A stretch of 64,000 nt of DNA from Stappia sp. TSB10P1A (GTDB lineage: Bacteria > Pseudomonadota > Alphaproteobacteria > Rhizobiales > Stappiaceae). The stretch covers positions 248,001-312,000 of the forward strand of contig NZ_FYAU01000029.1 in assembly GCF_900185725.1 (NCBI RefSeq), in the 5' to 3' direction. Below are positions 50,035 to 60,021 of this stretch, piece by piece. Below the pieces are notes generated by a model. It saw only the letters and a list, made by a program, of their open reading frames with translations. It did no database searches and was not told where the DNA came from. The stretch's first letter is position 1, and each line of letters opens with the position of its first letter. Made by a program: the position numbers and the translations under genes.

Positions 50035-52023
50035 ATGAGGATCGAAAATATTGCGGTACGCAATTTTCGCTGCTTTGGCCCCGAGCGGGTGGAAGTTAGT
50101 CTGCAAGAGCAGGTGACTGCCTTCGTTGGAGGGAATGGTTCTGGGAAGACGGCGCTCTTCCAGGCACTTTCCCGCCTTTTCGGTGTGACGAGGACCGACA
50201 GGGCCGTTACAAAGAAAGACTTTCATATCGCTCATGGCGAAGAGGATCTTCCGGATGGTCGGGCGTTGGAGGTCGAGTGTCTAATTGGCTTCCCAGAGCT
50301 GGATGACGAAGAGAACGAAGACGCTCAATCAGTCCCCGATTTTTTCAATCACATGGCTGCCTCGGGGCCAGGCGAACCGCTAAAGGCGCGTATTCGGCTT
50401 GTCGCCAGATGGATCGAAGATGGAACGCCGGACGGGACCGTCGAAGAAGACCTCAGGTGGATCACGACGCTCGACGACGAATTCGAATGGGAGACCTGTC
50501 CCAAAGTTTCGGCTGTGGATCGCGCGAGCATACAACTCGTCTACGTTCCGGCCCTTCGCAATGCGGCCGACCGTGTCACAGAGCTTCTGAAGGGACGTCT
50601 TTGGCAGGCGGCGCTTTGGTCTGCAGATCTTGGTGCTCGTGCGAAGGAAGGGGCGGAGCTTGTCCAGAACCAGTTCGATCAGGAGGCACCGGCAAACTTT
50701 ATCATCGAGCGTCTGACGCACAGGTGGCAGCAGGTCTATGAAGGCGACACGGACACTTCCCCCAATCTTCGGCTGATCGAAAGCAGGATCGAAGAACTGG
50801 TGAGGCGTGCGGAGTTCGTTTTTCATCCTGACGAGGCCGGTCGAAGCCGAAACCTTGCTGATCTCAGTGACGGTCAGCGCTCGCTTTTTCACATCGCTCT
50901 GACGGCTGCAACCCTGGAAACCGAACAGGCTGCGCTTGCTCTCCCTGCAGCAGAGCGCCCGTTTGATCAGGAAAAGCTGCGCCGCACGCATCTGACCATT
51001 CTCGCGATTGAGGAGCCTGAAAACAGCCTTTCCCCGTTCTTCCTGTCCAGGATCGTGACGCAGGCGCGGGAGATCGGCAGAATGGGTACCGCGCAGTCGC
51101 TGATATCAAGTCATAGCGCGAGCATCCTCTCCCGCGTCGAGGCGGACGAAGTCCGCTACTTCCGGCTTGACCGTCAGACGCGTCGCGCCTCCGTCAGGCT
51201 GCTCACTTTGCCTGAAGACGATGCCGAAGCGAGCGCCTATGTACGCCTTGCAGTTCGCTCCTATCCGGAGCTTTATTTTGCGCGGTTTGTGATCTTGGCG
51301 GAGGGGGACTCGGAGCGGATCGTCCTGCCCCGGCTTGCCGAAGCCCGAGGCGTCCCCCTTGATCCGTCATTTGTGCCGGTAGTGCCGCTGGGCGGACGCT
51401 ATGTCTCGCACTTTTGGAGACTGCTCACAGATCTCGGCATCCCTCATGCCACGTTACTGGACTTTGATCTTGGCCGTGCTCATGGCGGAGCCAACATGAT
51501 CCGAACTGCGTTCGCGGCTCTCGAAGACGTAGGCCGCGATCTGACCGCAAATCCCCTCGTCGTTGACGGTACGATAGACCTCGACGATCTCGAAGGCCTC
51601 GCCGATGAGGATGTTCTGGGCGACTGGGAGGACAATGGCTGGCTTCAGGCGCTCCGGCATGAAGCTGTCTTCTTTTCCGACCCCATCGACTTGGATTTCG
51701 CAATGCTGACGGCGTTTCCTGACGCATATCAGCATCCGAACCCGGGCGGGCGCGGTCCCAGGGCGACACCGGCGGCGATCGCCGAGAAAAAGAGGGTGGT
51801 CTTAAAAACCAACGGCAATCCCGACATCTACGATGACGATCACTGGGACGCGAGCTTCGCCTGGTATCCCTATCTTTTCCTCAGCCGCAGCAAGCCCGAA
51901 ACCCACCTCGCTGCGCTGAGCAGGATCACGCAGGACAACCTCGCTCACCTTGCCCCGCCGGAACTGTGCGCACTGACCGACCATGTGAGAGACGTTCTGT
52001 TTCCCGAGCCGGATGAAGACTGA
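50035..52023 (+). CDS. gajA: GajA: OLD-family ATPase-TOPRIM endonuclease of a Gabija system
   Basis: A 662-residue anti-phage nuclease. The N-terminal ABC-type ATPase has Walker A GGNGSGKT at residues 32-39, the signature LSDGQ at 277-281 and Walker B with IEEPENS (Glu326/Glu327). The C-terminal TOPRIM domain has the catalytic Glu in ILAEGDSE (Glu423) and the DFD motif (Asp476/Asp478). In Gabija, GajA nicks or cuts DNA when nucleotide pools fall during infection. GajB is encoded directly downstream with a one-base overlap, which fixes the identification. The protein is somewhat longer than well-studied GajA. Confidence 0.9.
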   Translation: MRIENIAVRNFRCFGPERVEVSLQEQVTAFVGGNGSGKTALFQALSRLFGVTRTDRAVTKKDFHIAHGEEDLPDGRALEVECLIGFPELDDEENEDAQSVPDFFNHMAASGPGEPLKARIRLVARWIEDGTPDGTVEEDLRWITTLDDEFEWETCPKVSAVDRASIQLVYVPALRNAADRVTELLKGRLWQAALWSADLGARAKEGAELVQNQFDQEAPANFIIERLTHRWQQVYEGDTDTSPNLRLIESRIEELVRRAEFVFHPDEAGRSRNLADLSDGQRSLFHIALTAATLETEQAALALPAAERPFDQEKLRRTHLTILAIEEPENSLSPFFLSRIVTQAREIGRMGTAQSLISSHSASILSRVEADEVRYFRLDRQTRRASVRLLTLPEDDAEASAYVRLAVRSYPELYFARFVILAEGDSERIVLPRLAEARGVPLDPSFVPVVPLGGRYVSHFWRLLTDLGIPHATLLDFDLGRAHGGANMIRTAFAALEDVGRDLTANPLVVDGTIDLDDLEGLADEDVLGDWEDNGWLQALRHEAVFFSDPIDLDFAMLTAFPDAYQHPNPGGRGPRATPAAIAEKKRVVLKTNGNPDIYDDDHWDASFAWYPYLFLSRSKPETHLAALSRITQDNLAHLAPPELCALTDHVRDVLFPEPDED

Positions 52024-53891
52024 TGCCCGTTGCGCCGGAAGATTGGCGACCGCAGGGCGTCGATGATCTTGAACCGCGAGCCTGGAACGCTCTTCGAGAG
52101 ACCGCACAGAGCGTTTGCGTTACCGCCGGTGCCGGAGCGGGCAAGACCGAATTTCTGGCGCAGAAGGCTGCCTATCTTCTGCAGACCGGTCTTTGTCCCC
52201 AGCCAAAGCGCATTCTCGCGATCAGCTTCAAGCGCGATGCCGCCCAAAATCTTGCGGCGCGGGTCCGTCAGCGCTGTTCTGAAGAGCAGGCACGCAGGTT
52301 TCAGTCGATGACTTTCGATGCGTTCACGAAGCATATGCTGGATCACTTCCGCCTCGCGATCCCCGAGGCTTACAGGCCGCCTGCTGACTACAGCATCGCT
52401 TTTCCCTCCAGGCAGGACATAGAGCTCTTCCTGCGAAGGCACGGCCGCCCGGACGTCAGTGCAGACCGGTTTGAACGAGCGGTCGCACGCACGGCGCTGC
52501 CGCTTGAAGAAACCGTCGAAAATCCGCGCGCACGAGAGCTGCTTCGGGCCTACTGGGAGGAGCAGTACACCATGCCCGATGGCGCACTGCTCTCGTTTCC
52601 GATGATCAATCGTCTTGTCGAATACATGCTGCGCTCAAATCCAACCATCAAGCGCGCTTTGCGTCTGACCTACCCCTTTGTTTTTCTCGACGAGTTCCAA
52701 GACACGACCTATGCGCAGGACAGCCTCGTGAAGGGCGCTTTCAGAGACAGCAATTCTGTTCTCACCGCTGTTGGAGACGACAAGCAAAAGATTATGGGTT
52801 GGGCGGGCGCAATGAACAACGCGTTCGACGAATTCGTCATTGACTTCAATGCGGTTCGCCATGCGCTTCTCAGAAATTGGAGATCACATGAGGCGCTTGT
52901 TGCCATCCAGCACGTCATCGCACGGCAGATCGATCCCGACGTCGAGGAAGTCGAGGCGCGCGGCGAGCTAGCGGTCGAGGGGGATACAGCGGCGATCTGG
53001 CGGTTCGACAGCCGCGAACAAGAAGCCGAGCAGATAGCGCGATGGATTCGAAGCGAAGTCGATGCCGGCCGCATTGCACCGCACGATGCTGCAATCCTAG
53101 TGCGCATGCGGGCGAACAATGTTGAGGACGAGCTCGCACCTGTTCTCCGCGAAAACGGTCTGATACTGCGAAATCTTGCAAGAAACGTCGGCGGGATCGC
53201 CATCCAGGATCTACTCGCCGAGCCTCTTACTGAAGTGGTCCTTTCGCTCTTAAGGCTTGGGACGAGTGCGCGTGACCCGGACGCCTGGAACACGACGCAG
53301 GACCATCTGCAAGCGTTGGCTGGCACCAGCCCGGATGACGAGACTGGGCAGGAGCGTTTGCAGCGCGAGATCGCGGTGTTCTCCAGGAACCTTCGGCAGA
53401 CCATGCGTGACGAGCCGCCTGATCCGGCAGTGGCCGACCGGCTGTTCGCGCAAACTCTAGAGTTCACTGGGGTAGAGCGGTTGCGTCAGACTTACCCCGA
53501 GTATCGTCGCGACGCGGATTTTCAGCGCGTCCGCACGGGCTTCCAACTCCTTTTGCGTGAATGTACTGAGAATGCAGTGGACTGGATTAGCGTTCTCGAT
53601 CGCTTTGAGGGCAAGGGTCAGGTCCCACTCATGACAATCCACAAGAGTAAGGGCCTCGAATTCCATACGATGATCTTTTTCGGGCTTGATGCTCAGACAT
53701 GGTGGAGCCTGCTACCGGATCACGATGAAGAGCTTAAATCATTTTTCGTTGCGTTTACCCGTGCCAAGCAACGGGCATTCTTCGCTTATTGTTCCGAACG
53801 GGGCAATACTATTGGTTGGTTGGAACAGCTTCTCCTGCCCGCAGGTGTGGTGCAGGTCGATGGAGCTGATATCATGGGGCCCGATCCATAG
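52023..53891 (+). CDS. gajB: GajB: UvrD-like helicase of a Gabija system
   Basis: A 622-residue superfamily 1 helicase. Walker A AGAGAGKT is at residues 35-42, Walker B DEFQD at 223-227; VGDDKQKIMGWAG, IHKSKGLEF and AFTRAKQRAFF are further helicase motifs. There is no nuclease domain, unlike AddA in this window. In Gabija it binds GajA and senses DNA ends or nucleotide depletion. The ATG overlaps the gajA stop (TGATG). Composition is intermediate between the AT-rich cassette to the left and the ParB region to the right. Confidence 0.9.
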   Translation: MPVAPEDWRPQGVDDLEPRAWNALRETAQSVCVTAGAGAGKTEFLAQKAAYLLQTGLCPQPKRILAISFKRDAAQNLAARVRQRCSEEQARRFQSMTFDAFTKHMLDHFRLAIPEAYRPPADYSIAFPSRQDIELFLRRHGRPDVSADRFERAVARTALPLEETVENPRARELLRAYWEEQYTMPDGALLSFPMINRLVEYMLRSNPTIKRALRLTYPFVFLDEFQDTTYAQDSLVKGAFRDSNSVLTAVGDDKQKIMGWAGAMNNAFDEFVIDFNAVRHALLRNWRSHEALVAIQHVIARQIDPDVEEVEARGELAVEGDTAAIWRFDSREQEAEQIARWIRSEVDAGRIAPHDAAILVRMRANNVEDELAPVLRENGLILRNLARNVGGIAIQDLLAEPLTEVVLSLLRLGTSARDPDAWNTTQDHLQALAGTSPDDETGQERLQREIAVFSRNLRQTMRDEPPDPAVADRLFAQTLEFTGVERLRQTYPEYRRDADFQRVRTGFQLLLRECTENAVDWISVLDRFEGKGQVPLMTIHKSKGLEFHTMIFFGLDAQTWWSLLPDHDEELKSFFVAFTRAKQRAFFAYCSERGNTIGWLEQLLLPAGVVQVDGADIMGPDP

Positions 53892-54647
53892 GAACGGGAC
53901 GTTTGGGGATCAGGGAACCAAATCCGCAGCGGCGATAATGGTGCGCGCGCCTGACCTGGTGGTACGCCGCAGAAACAAGCCCCGCATCCGTCGACGTGAC
54001 GTAACCTCAAGCAACGCCTCCGCTTAGTTTCGGCGCCCCCCACGAGGAGCGTTATCCGGTATGGATAGCTTTCTTCCCTTCGTGACGCTTGTCTTCTCGC
54101 GGCTGTCCACCTCCTTCGGACCGGGCTCTATCGCTTGGGCCTGCGCCCCTCGCGACCGAACCCCTTGGCGAACGCGGCGGGTTTCGGCCCATGCGGGTGA
54201 CAATCCCTGGGCGGGGAGTGGACGGCCGCCAGGCGGCCGGCATGTGAGTGGGTGTTTCTTTCGTTCGGCAGGCGGCCTTCCGCCGCCTGAGTGATGTTCT
54301 CCTGCGCGCTGGTTGCGCGCGTGATCCCCTTGTTCCAGCTTGCACCGACGGCGGGGCTCTCCGCCAATAGCCGAAGTCCGGGCGGGCCCGCTCCTTCGCC
54401 GGGTGCGCTTCGCTGTGCTCGGCTGCCCGTCTCCCGTGTGGCCCGGACCGCGTGACGCGCCGTTGCACGGTTCGTCTTTGGCCGCCCCGCCTTTCGGTAC
54501 GACCGTCCCTTATGTCGCCGCCGCCCGCCTGTCGGCGGCGGCGAGGTTTCTGTCTGTCTTCTTGGGGACGCTCGGCGCTGGCCAGGGGTTCATGCGCGGC
54601 CCTTCGGGGTCGTGCCCTCAACCCCCAACCGACAGGAGACTACCCCC
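53892..54647 (+). other. Non-coding region with hairpin cluster before the ParB-like gene
   Basis: About 750 bases. Overlapping frames exist but have no ribosome sites or domains. From 54,224 on there are four clean inverted repeats: GGCCGCC/GGCGGCC (54224-54238), CAGGCGG/CCGCCTG (54269-54289), GCGCGC/GCGCGC (54304-54320), CGCCGCCG/CGGCGGCG (54516-54540). Dense structure before a ParB-like gene on a mobile element suggests an origin of replication or transfer, a partition site, or a structured RNA leader. None can be chosen from sequence alone. Confidence 0.5.
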
Positions 54648-56579
54648 ATGAAACTCATTCACCTTACCCTTGATCAATTGTCCCCCTCGCGGGTCAATGT
54701 CCGCAAGAAGGGCGGCAAGGAGATCGCCGATCTGCTTCCCTCCATCCGGCGGCTCGGCATCCTGCAACCGCTTCTGGTGCGTGCCGGCGCGGACGGCTAC
54801 GAGGTGGTTGCCGGACAGCGGCGGCTGGCCGCGCTTACTGCGCTGGCCGCAGAGGGGATTGCCGACCCCGTGCCCGTCATCGTCATGCAGGACGGGGACG
54901 ATGCCACCGCGATCGAGGCCTCGCTCACCGAGAACATCGCCCGTCTGCCGATGGACGAAATCGACCAGTACAAGGCCTTTGCCGCCCTGCGCGGCGAGGG
55001 GCTGGAGATCGGCGACATTGCCGCACGCTTCGGCGTGAGCGAACGGCTGGTCACCCAGCGGCTCGCGATTGCCGGTATCATCGAGCCGGTGCTCAACGCC
55101 TATCGCCGCGACGAGATCAGCGCCGAAACCCTCCGCATCCTCACCATGGCAACTCCGCGCCAGCAAAGGGACTGGTGGAAGCTGTTCAAGGACAAGGAGA
55201 GCTACGCGCCCCAAGGCAGGCAGTTGCGAGGCTGGCTGTTCGGCGGCGGAGAAATCCGGCTGGACCGCGCCCTGTTCGATCTGGAGCAGTATACGGGGCC
55301 GATCATCTCCGACCTGTTCAGCGAGGCGCGCTACTTCGGCGATGTGCAGGCCTTCTGGACCCTGCAACATGCGGCCATTGCCGCGCGGCGCGAGGCCTAT
55401 CTCGCCAAGGGCTGGGAGGCGGTGGTCGTACTCGACATCGGCCAGCACGTGCCGCGCTGGGACTATGTGAAGGTTCCCAAGGCGCGTGGCGGCAAGGTCT
55501 ATGTCTCCATGACCGCAGACGGCGAGGTGAGCTTCCTTGAAGGCTACCTGCCCGAGCGCGAGGCGCGGCGCAGGCAGAAGCAGGAGGCCGAGGGCGGCAG
55601 GCCTGATGGCGCACCGCTTCCCTCCACCGTGGCACGGGGCGAACTGACCAAGTCGATGCACAACTATATCGGCCTGCACAAGCATGCGGCGGTGCGCACC
55701 GAACTGCTGGCCCAACCACGCATTGCCCTGCGGCTGACGGTGGCGCACATGATCGCAGGGTCCGGCCTGTGGAAGCTGGAGGCCGACCGCCAGAAGGCGG
55801 CGAGCCCCGCCATTCAGGAGAGCCTTTCCGCCTCGCTTGCCGAGCAGGGCTTTGCCGAGGAACGCCGCCGCATTCATCTGTTTCTGGGTCTGGACATGAC
55901 GGACGCGGAAGACGATGCGGACAGCGAAGCAGAGGACACGGATGCAGAGGCAAACGCGGACAGTGGAGCCGACGAGGACGGGGCTGCAATCGACGGCGAC
56001 AGCCAGACCGTCCGGCGGGACGGGCCTGTCGTCTTCCACGGTCAGGGGCACTGGCTCGAGGGCCGTTGCCTCGCGCGCATCTTCGAAAGCCTGATGCATA
56101 TGGAGGACAGCACGGTCATGCGCATTCTCACCTTTGCCATGGCCGAGACGCTGGAGGCGCAGACGGGCACGGTGGACGCGCTGGGGCTTCTGCTCGGCAC
56201 CGACATGCGCAACTGGTGGACACCGGACGAGGTCTTCTTCGATCTCCTGCGCGACAAGCAGGCGATCAACGCTATGGTGCGCGAGGTGGCCGGAGACGTG
56301 ACCGCCGGAGCGCATGCACTCTCCACCGCGAAGATCCAGAAGAAGATCGTGGCCGATTGCCTCAACGGGACGCGCACCGGCGAGGTCAAGGCAGGGGAGT
56401 GGATTCCGCCCTACATGGCCTTCCCGCCGAGGGGCTACACCACCCGCTTCGAAGGCCCCATCACGCCGGACTGGTCGCCGAAGTCATCGAGCCGTGAGGC
56501 AGGCACCGAGGGCGACTCCGCCGCCGAGGTCGAAGACCCCGATCTCGATGATTGCGGCGATGTCAGCGAAGCGGCATAG
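54648..56579 (+). CDS. Large ParB/RepB/Spo0J-family protein of the mobile island
   Basis: A 643-residue protein. The N-terminal ParB-like nuclease/CTPase domain (about residues 5-110) has VVAGQRRLAAL and TENIARLPMDEIDQYKAF, followed by a helix-turn-helix (IGDIAARFGVSERLVTQRL). Beyond that lie long helical regions, a very acidic stretch (about 420-455) and a C-terminal domain with no recognised fold. There is no ParA next to it. Such large ParB-like proteins are common on alphaproteobacterial plasmids and ICEs and are thought to act in maintenance or regulation. The start at 54648 follows ACAGGAGAC. It separates the two defence modules. Confidence 0.88.
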   Translation: MKLIHLTLDQLSPSRVNVRKKGGKEIADLLPSIRRLGILQPLLVRAGADGYEVVAGQRRLAALTALAAEGIADPVPVIVMQDGDDATAIEASLTENIARLPMDEIDQYKAFAALRGEGLEIGDIAARFGVSERLVTQRLAIAGIIEPVLNAYRRDEISAETLRILTMATPRQQRDWWKLFKDKESYAPQGRQLRGWLFGGGEIRLDRALFDLEQYTGPIISDLFSEARYFGDVQAFWTLQHAAIAARREAYLAKGWEAVVVLDIGQHVPRWDYVKVPKARGGKVYVSMTADGEVSFLEGYLPEREARRRQKQEAEGGRPDGAPLPSTVARGELTKSMHNYIGLHKHAAVRTELLAQPRIALRLTVAHMIAGSGLWKLEADRQKAASPAIQESLSASLAEQGFAEERRRIHLFLGLDMTDAEDDADSEAEDTDAEANADSGADEDGAAIDGDSQTVRRDGPVVFHGQGHWLEGRCLARIFESLMHMEDSTVMRILTFAMAETLEAQTGTVDALGLLLGTDMRNWWTPDEVFFDLLRDKQAINAMVREVAGDVTAGAHALSTAKIQKKIVADCLNGTRTGEVKAGEWIPPYMAFPPRGYTTRFEGPITPDWSPKSSSREAGTEGDSAAEVEDPDLDDCGDVSEAA

Positions 56580-56965
56580 CGCGAAAATTTTCGCTCCGCC
56601 GGACGCAGTGTCCGGCGGAGCGGTCTGCACAAAAACGCTATGATCTTGGTTCAATTTCGAACGTCTGGGTGGGTGGTAAGGGGTCGGTCCGCTTCTCGGG
56701 GCCGGAATTGGGACAGCTGTCATTCAGGGAGCCGCCGCACTTCGACCGCAACGCGCCCTCATTGCTGTCGCAAAGATGCGCCGACCTTTTCTCCAAAAGC
56801 GGACTTTGCCTATGATATGTTGTGTGTCAGTCGCGGGTGAACTCCCGGCCTGCCACTTCGCTGCTGTTGCGCGCTCGGACTGACCACCGATCGATTGCCA
56901 CTCCACTCTTAGTCCGCTATGCCACTAAAACTCAGACAAACGCTGGGGCGCAGGGCAAGAATGAT
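56580..56965 (+). promoter_or_regulatory. Gap between the ParB-like gene and the hsdM operon
   Basis: 386 bases. Just after the ParB stop come a 14-bp palindrome GCGAAAATTTTCGC (56581-56594) and a 12-bp stem (GCTCCGCCGGAC at 56593-56604 with its complement at 56610-56621), a likely terminator without a T-run. The second half must contain the promoter of the hsdM operon; no clear -35/-10 pair is recognised. Frames in the gap, including the 48-codon upstream extension of hsdM, have no family support. Confidence 0.5.
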
Positions 56966-58447
56966 ATGATCGAACGCCAGATAACCGACATACGCGATAC
57001 GGCCACGCGAATTAGCGGCGACGCCGCCCGCGGGTTTGTTGCCCGTCTGTGGTCACTCTGCAATATTCTTCGAGGCGACGGTGTAGGCTACAATCAATAT
57101 ATCTCCGAACTGACCTATTTGCTTTTCCTCAAATTGGCGGAGGAAACGGAAGCGGAATCTCTGCTGCCAGACGGCTATCGATGGTCTGATCTAGTCCGCT
57201 ACGACGGCCCTAATCTGCTCGGACACTATCAAGAATTCCTGACCCACCTTGGTGCCGCGGCCGAGTCTGAGCTTGTCCGCTCCATCTACACTTTCCCAAC
57301 TACAGTCTTCTCTCATTCGGAGAACTTGAAGGCTGTCATCGCCGGTATCGATGCCTTGAATTGGCATTCTCTGACCGCGGATGCGATCGGCGTGGTCTAT
57401 GAGGGGCTATTGGCGAAGAATTCCGAGGACTCCCGTTCCGGAGCCGGCCAGTATTTCACGCCGCGCGCACTGGTGGACAGCATGGTGGCCTGCACACGGC
57501 CAGATCTAGGAGAAATTATCCAAGACCCATCAGCCGGGACAGGCGGTTTTCTGATCAGCGCCGACCAATTCATTCGCAACAAGCGCGGTATGGCTGCATA
57601 CCAGGCCAATCCACCTCGGTACGAAGGCATGGAGATAGAGCGGGGCACTCATCGGCTGTGTCTCATGAATGCCTTCCTGCACGGCATGAACGCGAAGATT
57701 TACCTGGGCGACACGCTGACAACTGATGCGGAGAAGCTGAGTGAGGCCGACGTCGTGCTGGCCAACCCGCCCTTTGGCAGCCGCACTGCCGGGATGCGGA
57801 GCGCGCGAGAAGACATCGCCCACACGTCGTCGAACCGCCAGCTACAGTTCCTTCAGCACATCTATCGTGCCCTTCGCCCAGGTGGCCGAGCGGCCGTCGT
57901 GGTACCAGACAATGTGCTGTTCGAAAGGGGACTAGCCCAGAAGGTGCGGGAGGAATTGACGGAGCTGTGCGATCTCCGGATGATGCTGAAGCTGCCAACT
58001 GGGATTTTCTATGCTCAGAATGTCAGCACCCACGTTCTTTACTTCGAGCGCAGCGGAACCGCGTTCCCAGCGACGCGGGAGGTCTGGCTCTACGATCTGA
58101 GAAGCGGTATGCCCCGCTTCAACAAGCGGCGGCCCCTTGCTCGGCAGGACCTTGAGACTTTCGAGCGCGCATTCGAACAGGTTCGGGGCGGTGGCGAGCT
58201 CAATGGCACGGAAGACGATAGGCTTAAGCGATTTACTCGCGCTCAGGTCGTCGAACATCTCGATGAGGTTGCAACGGGGTGGCTCGACGCGGACAGGGAT
58301 ATCGCAGGTGACCTGGCGCAGGAAGACGTTCACGAAGCGCTTCAGCAGATGTTAACGTCCCTAGACTGGATTTCCGGAGAGCTTGGCGAGGTGTTGGAGG
58401 CGCTCGCCGCCGGCCCGGGTATCAAGCCTGAACGCCAGAAGCCCTAA
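56966..58447 (+). CDS. hsdM: Type I DNA adenine methyltransferase subunit HsdM
   Basis: A 493-residue N6-adenine methyltransferase. An N-terminal helical domain (YNQYISELTYLLFLKLAEE) precedes the catalytic domain with GQYFTPR at residues 161-167, SAM-binding DPSAGTGGF at 187-195 and catalytic NPPF at 267-270. Together with HsdS it would methylate a bipartite target. The ATG at 56966 (MIERQITDIRD) is chosen because it gives the family start; the frame extends to 56822 without homology. The stop overlaps the hsdS ATG by one base. No hsdR gene is present in the window. Confidence 0.93.
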   Translation: MIERQITDIRDTATRISGDAARGFVARLWSLCNILRGDGVGYNQYISELTYLLFLKLAEETEAESLLPDGYRWSDLVRYDGPNLLGHYQEFLTHLGAAAESELVRSIYTFPTTVFSHSENLKAVIAGIDALNWHSLTADAIGVVYEGLLAKNSEDSRSGAGQYFTPRALVDSMVACTRPDLGEIIQDPSAGTGGFLISADQFIRNKRGMAAYQANPPRYEGMEIERGTHRLCLMNAFLHGMNAKIYLGDTLTTDAEKLSEADVVLANPPFGSRTAGMRSAREDIAHTSSNRQLQFLQHIYRALRPGGRAAVVVPDNVLFERGLAQKVREELTELCDLRMMLKLPTGIFYAQNVSTHVLYFERSGTAFPATREVWLYDLRSGMPRFNKRRPLARQDLETFERAFEQVRGGGELNGTEDDRLKRFTRAQVVEHLDEVATGWLDADRDIAGDLAQEDVHEALQQMLTSLDWISGELGEVLEALAAGPGIKPERQKP

Positions 58448-60021
58448 TGGCCGAGCTCCCAGCCAACTGGGCTTCCACAAAGCTCGGCGCGTTCAGCGAT
58501 CTTGTCAACGGTCGGGCGTTCAAGCCTTCGGACTGGTCCACCGTTGGATTGCCCATTATTCGTATCCAGAACCTCCGAAACCCCGATGCACCCTTCAACC
58601 GGTTTGCGGGCGCAACGGAAGAACGCCATCGGGTCAGTGACGGCGATCTACTTTTCGGCTGGTCTGGCACACCGGGGACATCGTTCCGAGCGCACATCTG
58701 GTCGAGAGGCGAAGCCGTTCTGAATCAGCACATCTTCAAGATCGTCTTCGATCCCAAGATCGCCAATGCCCAATTTCTAAGAATTGCGATCAACGCTTAC
58801 TTGCCGAATTTAGTAAAACAGGCAAAAGGGGGAGCTGGCCTGAAGCATTTGACTCGTTCTGCAGTGGAAGGAATCCCCATCCCGCTTCCGCCGCGATCGG
58901 AGCAGGATCGCATTGTGACGGCGCTGGCGAACACCGCGGGCCGCCTTGCTGCGGTCGATATCGAACTGAAGGCGATGATCGAGGGACTCCCCTACGTTGA
59001 ACGACAGGTTCTGGTCAGGACTATCACCGGCGGCCTGTTGCGGCCCGATCAGGATCGTATGATTTCCACTCCGCTTCGTGAAGGTGGAACGAGTATTATA
59101 CGTATCCAAGATGTTGGCGAACTTCAGATCGGCCGACAACGCTCGCCGGATGTGCACAAAGGTCCTTCGATGCGTCCCTATCTTCGGGTCGCGAATGTAC
59201 TCGATGACCACATCGACGCGGCCGACCTCATGACGATGAATTTCGAAGACGCGGAGTTCGAGCGGTATCGCCTGCTGCCGGGCGACATCCTAATCAACGA
59301 AGGTCAGAGTTTAGAACTGGTCGGTCGTGCCGCCATGTATCGTGGCGAACCGGGTGGCGTCGCCTTCACCAACACCTTGATTCGGTTCCGGGCGGGCCCT
59401 CTTGTCGATCCGGAATACGCATTGGTCGTCTTTCGCGCCTATCAGCATATGGGTCGGTTCCGCGAGATAGCGAAAATTACGACGAATCTGGCGCATCTTG
59501 GCCTTCGTCGGTTTGCTGGGCTCGACTTTCCGCTTCGCCCGTTGACGGAGCAGCAGGATATCGCTCGTATCGCACGGAGCCTGATCACGAAAATTCGCAA
59601 CTCCGCGGAAGCTCTCGCCCTTCTGAGAACCGATACCAGAAATCTAATAGACGCGTTTGAGGCCAGGGCCCTAGCCGGACGCCTTTCGCGGCAGTCGGAA
59701 CTGGAAGTCGCGCCCACGATCGCGCGACTACAGAAAGCGATTCGCAGTAAGCCGCAAGCTATAGGATCGTCGCGACCGCGCGTCGGAAAAGCTGGGAGGA
59801 CGAAGGTTATGCCAACGAAAACGCTGGTCGAAGCCCTTGCGCAGGCTGGGCAACCTCTCGACGGGCAGTCGCTGTTCAGCGCAGCCGGCTATCCTGATGA
59901 CGCCTCTGTGCTTCAGATCGAAGAGTTCTTTTTAGAACTCAGAAGAGCCCTAGCAGAGGGAAGCATCCGGCGCACAGTGACGGACGGCGAGCGCTTCTCA
60001 ATGGTGGAGCCTGACCGATGA
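58447..60021 (+). CDS. hsdS: Type I specificity subunit HsdS with extra C-terminal domain
   Basis: A 524-residue DNA-recognition subunit with two target-recognition domains (about 1-150 and 200-365), each followed by a helical spacer (EQDRIVTALANTAGRLAAVD and EQQDIARIARSLITKI). The two halves set a bipartite target. Beyond residue 430 there is an extra 95-residue segment. It is a basic linker followed by TLVEALAQAGQPLDGQSLFSAAG and a helical part resembling a winged helix, which ordinary HsdS lacks. It overlaps hsdM by one base and the ATPase gene by four. The extra domain could be the docking site for the ATPase-HNH pair; this is inference. Confidence 0.92.
   Translation: MAELPANWASTKLGAFSDLVNGRAFKPSDWSTVGLPIIRIQNLRNPDAPFNRFAGATEERHRVSDGDLLFGWSGTPGTSFRAHIWSRGEAVLNQHIFKIVFDPKIANAQFLRIAINAYLPNLVKQAKGGAGLKHLTRSAVEGIPIPLPPRSEQDRIVTALANTAGRLAAVDIELKAMIEGLPYVERQVLVRTITGGLLRPDQDRMISTPLREGGTSIIRIQDVGELQIGRQRSPDVHKGPSMRPYLRVANVLDDHIDAADLMTMNFEDAEFERYRLLPGDILINEGQSLELVGRAAMYRGEPGGVAFTNTLIRFRAGPLVDPEYALVVFRAYQHMGRFREIAKITTNLAHLGLRRFAGLDFPLRPLTEQQDIARIARSLITKIRNSAEALALLRTDTRNLIDAFEARALAGRLSRQSELEVAPTIARLQKAIRSKPQAIGSSRPRVGKAGRTKVMPTKTLVEALAQAGQPLDGQSLFSAAGYPDDASVLQIEEFFLELRRALAEGSIRRTVTDGERFSMVEPDR

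Noticed and set aside
56822-56965. Upstream extension of HsdM by 48 codons
   Set aside because: The extension has no similarity to HsdM N-termini and crosses the expected promoter area; MIERQITDIRD at 56966 fits the family better.
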